Shown: positions 13,350 through 16,860 of the stretch, one piece after another
How the letters are laid out: every line of letters starts with the position of its first letter
Numbering within the stretch: position 1 is the stretch's first letter
Origin: Thermodesulfobacteriota bacterium
GTDB taxonomy: Bacteria > Desulfobacterota > DSM-4660 > Desulfatiglandales > Desulfatiglandaceae
Direction: 5' to 3'
Assembly (NCBI GenBank): GCA_028278625.1
Contig: JANQDY010000137.1
Coordinates: 1 to 16,860, forward strand
DNA: 16,860 nt
The notes under the pieces: generated by a model
The model's database searches: none
Seen by the model: only the letters and a program-made list of their open reading frames with translations
Told to the model about the DNA's origin: nothing
Made by a program: the position numbers and the translations under genes

Positions 13350-14645
13350 CATTCCGCGGGGGTAGCCTGCCGGAATGCGCCAAAAGTTAAGATCCACATG
13401 TTCCAGGGGTCGGCCGGGGGAACCCGGGTCCAGGTCGTCCCGAAGCATCAGTACCAGGTCGGAACTCACCGACGGCGCGTTGCGAAAATAGCTGTGACCG
13501 TAAAAATCGCTTCCAACTTCCGGATCATTGGATATTCCCGAAAAATTGACCACGGCAAAATTGGAGGTATTGAATTCAAGTGCCCTTCTGAGATCCTTTG
13601 TTACGTCCTTCAGCCCGAAAGTGCCGGCCCGTCCGCGAGGACTCTGGAAAAGCCGGCTTGCGGCACCGATCGCCTTGTCAGCGGGCGATGTATAGACGGT
13701 GAAACGTTTGACGCTTAACCGGAGTTTGTCGCCGGCGACCCGTTGTTCGGCCACCTGCATATCGATGTCCGGTGCCGCTAAGACAAAATTGTGAATTTTA
13801 TATTTCTCGATGGGATCAATCCCGGCCTGGCGCGCGCCCAGCGTGAGTTCGCGAAGAGCAGCTGTTGCAACATCGGTTCCCCGGCTGTGGGCGATCACAT
13901 GGATTTTCTCCACCTCCGGAAAACTTGCAATGAAACCGAGAACCTGCCGCAAATGATAGATGGTGAACTCGCTTGATTCCCGATCATAGGTGTAGCCGAA
14001 CAATCCCGGATATCCCGCCGGCCAGGTGTAGATGATGGGCACGCCGATACGCCCCAAGAAATGCCAAAGCTCCGCCATGGCAAAAGCGGCGTCTTCAAAA
14101 GTGTTGTTGTACCCGTGGATGTAAATGAAGACCTCCTTGCGGGGCGTGAGGGACAACTGCTCTACGAGTACCTCTCGAAATGCTTGAGCCGTCTCTTTCA
14201 GCTTTGCCAGCAGCTTCGGGTCTTCAACAATCCGGCCGTCCATCAGCGTATAAGGGAGAGGCGTGTTCGGGCTCCGAATCATTTCGGTAACATCCATCAA
14301 ATGGAGTTTCACGGGTTTTATTCTTTTTCGGGTGCGGCTTGCCTCGAGCAAGGCCTCCCAGGAAATCTCCACGCCGAGATCCACGACTGCCGTGCCAAAG
14401 GCAAGAGAGGATGAACGGCCATAGCCGTATCGAAAGTTTCCCGCGTCATCCTTTTCAGGTGTCCGGTCAGTGATGTAAAACAGTCGCACCTCCGTCCCTT
14501 GCAGATCCTTTGCCAGACCTTGGAATGACTCGAGCTTTTGGTTCAGGTACACATTGGGTGTGGGCATCATCAACCGTGACCCGCTGCATCCCCAAAACAG
14601 AAGCGTCAACACCAGGATGAACAGACAAATCTTATTTGCCGCCAT
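13329..14645 (-). CDS. Alpha/beta hydrolase lipoprotein (DUF900-like)
   Basis: This encodes 438 residues from the ATG at 14645. An in-frame ATG at 14726 lies in the loop of a terminator-like hairpin and adds no sensible signal, so it is rejected. MAANKICLFILVLTLLFWGC is a lipoprotein-type signal with Cys20 (the lipobox is not perfect, FWGC). The domain begins with VRLFYITDRTP, typical of DUF900 proteins. It continues with the oxyanion motif YIHGYNNTFEDA (about 176-187), VIYTWPAG-like IIYTWPAGY, the nucleophile elbow VIAHSRGTD with Ser254, and an Asp in LAAPDID. A late YGHSYF may give the catalytic His. It should be an envelope-anchored esterase or lipase; the substrate is unknown. Its last seven codons overlap the convergent gene at 13349. 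Confidence 0.88.
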   Translation of the reverse strand: MAANKICLFILVLTLLFWGCSGSRLMMPTPNVYLNQKLESFQGLAKDLQGTEVRLFYITDRTPEKDDAGNFRYGYGRSSSLAFGTAVVDLGVEISWEALLEASRTRKRIKPVKLHLMDVTEMIRSPNTPLPYTLMDGRIVEDPKLLAKLKETAQAFREVLVEQLSLTPRKEVFIYIHGYNNTFEDAAFAMAELWHFLGRIGVPIIYTWPAGYPGLFGYTYDRESSEFTIYHLRQVLGFIASFPEVEKIHVIAHSRGTDVATAALRELTLGARQAGIDPIEKYKIHNFVLAAPDIDMQVAEQRVAGDKLRLSVKRFTVYTSPADKAIGAASRLFQSPRGRAGTFGLKDVTKDLRRALEFNTSNFAVVNFSGISNDPEVGSDFYGHSYFRNAPSVSSDLVLMLRDDLDPGSPGRPLEHVDLNFWRIPAGYPRGMSNAQKD

Positions 14646-14708
14646 GCCAATACCCCATGCATGTTGATGGTGATCCGGACAGCCTTCTTTAGGGAGGAAA
14701 ACAGGGAG

Positions 14709-14735
14709 GCCCCGGAGATTTTTCATCTCCGGGGC
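14709..14735 (-). terminator. Perfect 10-bp hairpin after the SYLF gene
   Basis: GCCCCGGAGA (14709-14718) and TCTCCGGGGC (14726-14735) are exact inverses around a seven-base loop. The hairpin begins 12 bases after the stop of the SYLF gene on the minus strand. It is GC-rich and ideal as a stem, but the bases that follow on the minus strand (CTCCCTGTTTTCC) give only a weak U-run, so termination may be partial or may depend on other factors. Confidence 0.55.
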
Positions 14736-14746
14736 TCAACCATTCG

Positions 14747-15457
14747 TTACTTTCCCTTTTCAGCCTTAACCAGCGCCTTTCGCAGATTCGCGGAACCGGG
14801 ATTGCTCACATCTTTTTTGACAAAAATGTCCACGGGCCTTACCGATTTGCCGTAATAATCCTTGTTATAATCGTCATTGACCTTGATCACCGAGCCATCC
14901 AGGGCAAGCCCGGCAAAAGCTCCCTGGGCCATGGAAAAGGAAACCAGGTCGGCCGTCACCCCTTTGCCTGCCGCGCCTGCACCCACGGGTCCCAGGGCCA
15001 CGGAAGTGTCGCCGCCCAGCTTGAAGGAAGTGCCGTACAGGGATTCAAGACCCCGCTGGGTCCTCACCTGGATGATCACTTCCGAGGATTCTCCGCCGAT
15101 CTGGAGCCCGAAACTCACGGACCCCAGGCTGTAAAACCCCGGCTGACTCCATTTTCCCGTTTTAGGATCCCGCACCAGAAACACGGCACGTCCGCCGGAT
15201 CCTCCAAAGATGAACCCCGCCTTGAGCAACTGGGGCACGATGATAACGCCTTTCGAATCGCCCAAATGGCTTTGCAGCCATTCCATGTCCGGGGATTTCA
15301 TGAACTTGTTCAATGTGACCAACGACTGATCCACCAAAATTTGGGGTTTGAGGTCTTCCTGAGCACCTGCGGGAAGAGCGGTGACGAAAAACGATACGGC
15401 AATGAATAGACCGATAAAGAAACGTAGTCCTCGCTTAAATCCTTTCATCTCACTCAT
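14747..15457 (-). CDS. SYLF-domain (YSC84-like) lipid-binding exported protein
   Basis: This encodes 236 residues from the ATG at 15457, preceded by AGGAGG eight bases upstream. The frame stays open to 15583, where a second start (15550) has AAGGAGGTG only two bases away, so the longer form is less likely. Residues 1-32 form a signal peptide (IGLFIAVSFFVTALPAGAQ). The rest is a SYLF/Ysc84 domain: GVIIVPQLLKAGFIFGGSGG, VFLVRDPKTGKWSQPGFYSL, SVSFGLQIGGESSEVIIQV, DTSVALGPVGAGAAGKG and SFSMAQGAFAGLALDG, all characteristic. SYLF proteins bind phosphoinositides in eukaryotes; bacterial exported members are abundant but of unknown role, presumably envelope lipid binding. A hairpin follows the gene. 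Confidence 0.92.
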   Translation of the reverse strand: MSEMKGFKRGLRFFIGLFIAVSFFVTALPAGAQEDLKPQILVDQSLVTLNKFMKSPDMEWLQSHLGDSKGVIIVPQLLKAGFIFGGSGGRAVFLVRDPKTGKWSQPGFYSLGSVSFGLQIGGESSEVIIQVRTQRGLESLYGTSFKLGGDTSVALGPVGAGAAGKGVTADLVSFSMAQGAFAGLALDGSVIKVNDDYNKDYYGKSVRPVDIFVKKDVSNPGSANLRKALVKAEKGK

Positions 15458-15475
15458 GACTGAATCCTCCTGACT

Positions 15476-15588
15476 ATCAATTGTTCCAATCGGTTTTCCA
15501 GATACAAGCCTTTCTCTTTTGAACCTGAAGGTCTTCTTTGGCTTAAGCATCACCTCCTTGCCGTCTTTGATCATTGTTCCCAATGGTT
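15476..15588. repeat. Direct repeats upstream of the SYLF gene
   Basis: ATCAATTGTTCCAATCGGTT (15476-15495) and ATCATTGTTCCCAATGGTT (15570-15588) agree at 18 bases allowing three single-base gaps. Each contains an imperfect palindrome ATTG-TTC(C)-CAAT. They lie about 20 and 115 bases upstream of the preferred start and could be paired operators. The possible extension of the SYLF frame runs through this DNA, so the repeat could also be chance within a short coding stretch. Confidence 0.3.
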
Positions 15589-15730
15589 GGTTGTTTCATG
15601 TCCTCAAACAATACCTTGCTTAAACCATCCGTTCTTGAAGTTGGATCATGGCTTCCAAGGTTGCTGGTGCTATAAGTGTAGCAGACTGATACAAGAAATG
15701 CACCCATTCACACGCAGAGGGAAGGCTTTT

Positions 15731-16860
15731 CTAGAACTTCCACCCCTTCTTGATTTGTTCCAGTAATACATTGATCTGTTCCATTTCTTTTCCAGCTTCT
15801 TCCTTGACGCTTAAACGGACTTCCGTTTGCAGATCCTTGCCGGCAAGCTGTTTTGCAATTTGGCCGATTTCTTCCCCCAAGGTCTGAATTTCGCTTACGG
15901 AAAGCGTTGCCATGTTCGTCCGCCGACGTCCCGTGTCGAGAGACGGTGGTGGCGGGGACATTTCGGCTTTTATGACGATCTTTGCGGCGCCTTCCCGCGC
16001 CAGGGAACTGAAGGGGCCGGACCCTTTGAGTCGCGTCATGAATCCTTGTCCAATGGCCGAATTAAGACCGGACAGGAACAACGACTCGGGCCAGGGTTTC
16101 CCGCGAGCCTCCTTAATGGCGGCATAGAGCCGCGACACCGTCGTTTCCGGTTCTTCAGATGCCGTCCATGTCCCATCTGGAAGGCGGTCGGGAAGGAAGT
16201 CGATGCCTGACAAGGGCTCTGGAGGACCATAGAGGACAGCTTCAGAATCGAGTTGAATTTCCATGGGTCTGTTTTGGTATACGCTGTCGTTACCATAGAC
16301 CAGCCAGATCGCTCCAGTCTCGACGGCCCTGGCCACTGCCGCATGAACCGCCCGGTAATCAGCCCGGGGGATCGGGTGAGGCTCTGGAGGATAGTCGGGG
16401 ATGGTCTCCTCGTCAAAGGTGTTTTCTCCATCGAACCATGAACACAGGGTAGAGAGTTTTACCCCTAGACCCTCTTCCGGCCATAGTCCTTTCAGGGCGG
16501 ATGGCAGAATGGCCGAAGGGTTCAAGGAACCGAGGGTTGTTTGTTGGGGAAGCCATGCTTCAGCGGTCTGGTCCCAATCGGCCATGTCTACCGGACATTT
16601 CCAATACCACTGTTCCGATCCATCGCTTCTTTGGCATCTCAGCGCCAGAATGCCCCGTTGAACCGCCTCTTCAATGGTATTGAGAACGGCTCTGTTGCTC
16701 AGAAGCTTCGGAAGGTGCGGCTGCTGGCCATAGGCGAGGTAGAGGTCTTTCACGAGAATAGAGGAATCGGTATCCGGCCAGACGGACGCGGGACCTCCGG
16801 GCATCAGTGCCGTGGGCTCGATCTTTTCGCGAAAAAGGCGAAGGTTCGTTTCCCCAAGGA
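15731..16860 (-). CDS. C-terminal part of a large protein, tentatively a DUF499-type ATPase (partial)
   Basis: An open frame of about 376 codons runs from the window edge to TAG at 15731; the start and any ATPase core lie outside. The part seen has no signal peptide. It begins NLRLFREKIEPTALMPGG, then winged-helix-like modules such as VKDLYLAYGQQPHLPKLLSN and TIEEAVQRGIL, and later AVHAAVARAVETGAIWLVYG. It ends with a helical, Glu/Lys-rich tail (LSVSEIQTLGEEIGQIAKQL ... INVLLEQIKKGWKF). This layout recalls the C-termini of long DUF499 proteins, ATPases found with DUF1156 methylases in phage-defence loci. That link is from memory and weak, since no Walker motifs are visible. It is set apart from the envelope genes by 273 non-coding bases and probably belongs to another unit. 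Confidence 0.4.
   Translation of the reverse strand, partial: LGETNLRLFREKIEPTALMPGGPASVWPDTDSSILVKDLYLAYGQQPHLPKLLSNRAVLNTIEEAVQRGILALRCQRSDGSEQWYWKCPVDMADWDQTAEAWLPQQTTLGSLNPSAILPSALKGLWPEEGLGVKLSTLCSWFDGENTFDEETIPDYPPEPHPIPRADYRAVHAAVARAVETGAIWLVYGNDSVYQNRPMEIQLDSEAVLYGPPEPLSGIDFLPDRLPDGTWTASEEPETTVSRLYAAIKEARGKPWPESLFLSGLNSAIGQGFMTRLKGSGPFSSLAREGAAKIVIKAEMSPPPPSLDTGRRRTNMATLSVSEIQTLGEEIGQIAKQLAGKDLQTEVRLSVKEEAGKEMEQINVLLEQIKKGWKF

Noticed and set aside
14646..14726. N-terminal extension of the alpha/beta hydrolase to an ATG at 14726
   Set aside because: That ATG lies in the loop of a perfect terminator-like hairpin, and the extension precedes a complete lipoprotein signal that starts at 14645.
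15458..15583. Longer SYLF protein starting at 15583 or 15550
   Set aside because: The AGGAGG site and signal peptide both favour 15457; at 15550 the Shine-Dalgarno is only two bases from the ATG.

Overview
The window looks like chromosome of a Gram-negative, GC-balanced bacterium, most plausibly a Desulfobacterota (deltaproteobacterial) lineage or relative. The reasons are the many outer-membrane and periplasmic proteins with Sec or lipoprotein signals, a Cys-type (CxPSR) arylsulfatase, a PAS/sigma-54 enhancer-binding regulator, strong AGGAGG-type ribosome binding sites, and an ISL3-type transposase remnant. This is a judgement from protein style; there is no rRNA or other phylogenetic marker in the window. 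Thirteen of the fourteen clear genes lie on the minus strand. Only the YiiX-like papain-fold lipoprotein (11775-13349) is on the plus strand.

Layout, low to high coordinates. 1-193: mobile-element debris, with the last ~39 codons of an ISL3-family transposase (minus strand) joined to a segment that resembles the 3' end of a group II intron (plus strand). 193-561: a small STAS/SpoIIAA-like protein. 781-993: a SHOCT lipoprotein. 1004-1168: a small ORF lying over what looks like a decayed glycine-zipper gene end. 1200-2258: a prokaryotic pentameric ligand-gated ion channel (Cys-loop receptor family). 2324-2740: an unrecognised secreted protein next to it. 2770-3261: a glycine-zipper periplasmic or outer-membrane protein. 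3407-4636: a patatin-like phospholipase lipoprotein. 4692-4793: a strongly palindromic segment that could also encode a 33-residue peptide. 4803-6413: a secreted arylsulfatase. 6510-7664: an outer-membrane beta-barrel protein. 7707-8030: an ABM-fold small monooxygenase-like protein. 8262-10034: a PAS-PAS-AAA+(sigma-54)-HTH regulator. 10220-11425: an exported pentapeptide-repeat protein whose first ~29 codons and upstream DNA duplicate those of the regulator. 11426-11774: a 349-base divergent regulatory gap. 11775-13349 (+): the YiiX-like lipoprotein. 13329-14645: an alpha/beta-hydrolase (DUF900-like) lipoprotein. 14747-15457: a SYLF (YSC84-like) lipid-binding protein. 15731-16860: the C-terminal part of a large protein, tentatively a DUF499-type ATPase of phage-defence loci, running off the window.

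How the genes may work together (inference): most products are predicted to act in the envelope, and several belong to families acting on or binding lipids or esters (patatin, alpha/beta hydrolase, SYLF, YiiX-like, sulfatase) or spanning membranes (beta-barrel, ion channel). With a PAS/sigma-54 regulator in the middle, the region reads as an envelope sensing or remodelling locus built around a ligand-gated channel. The most distinctive points are the channel with its adjacent secreted partner candidate, the duplicated PAS start fused onto the pentapeptide-repeat gene, and the 16-bp-arm inverted repeat between sulfatase and patatin.
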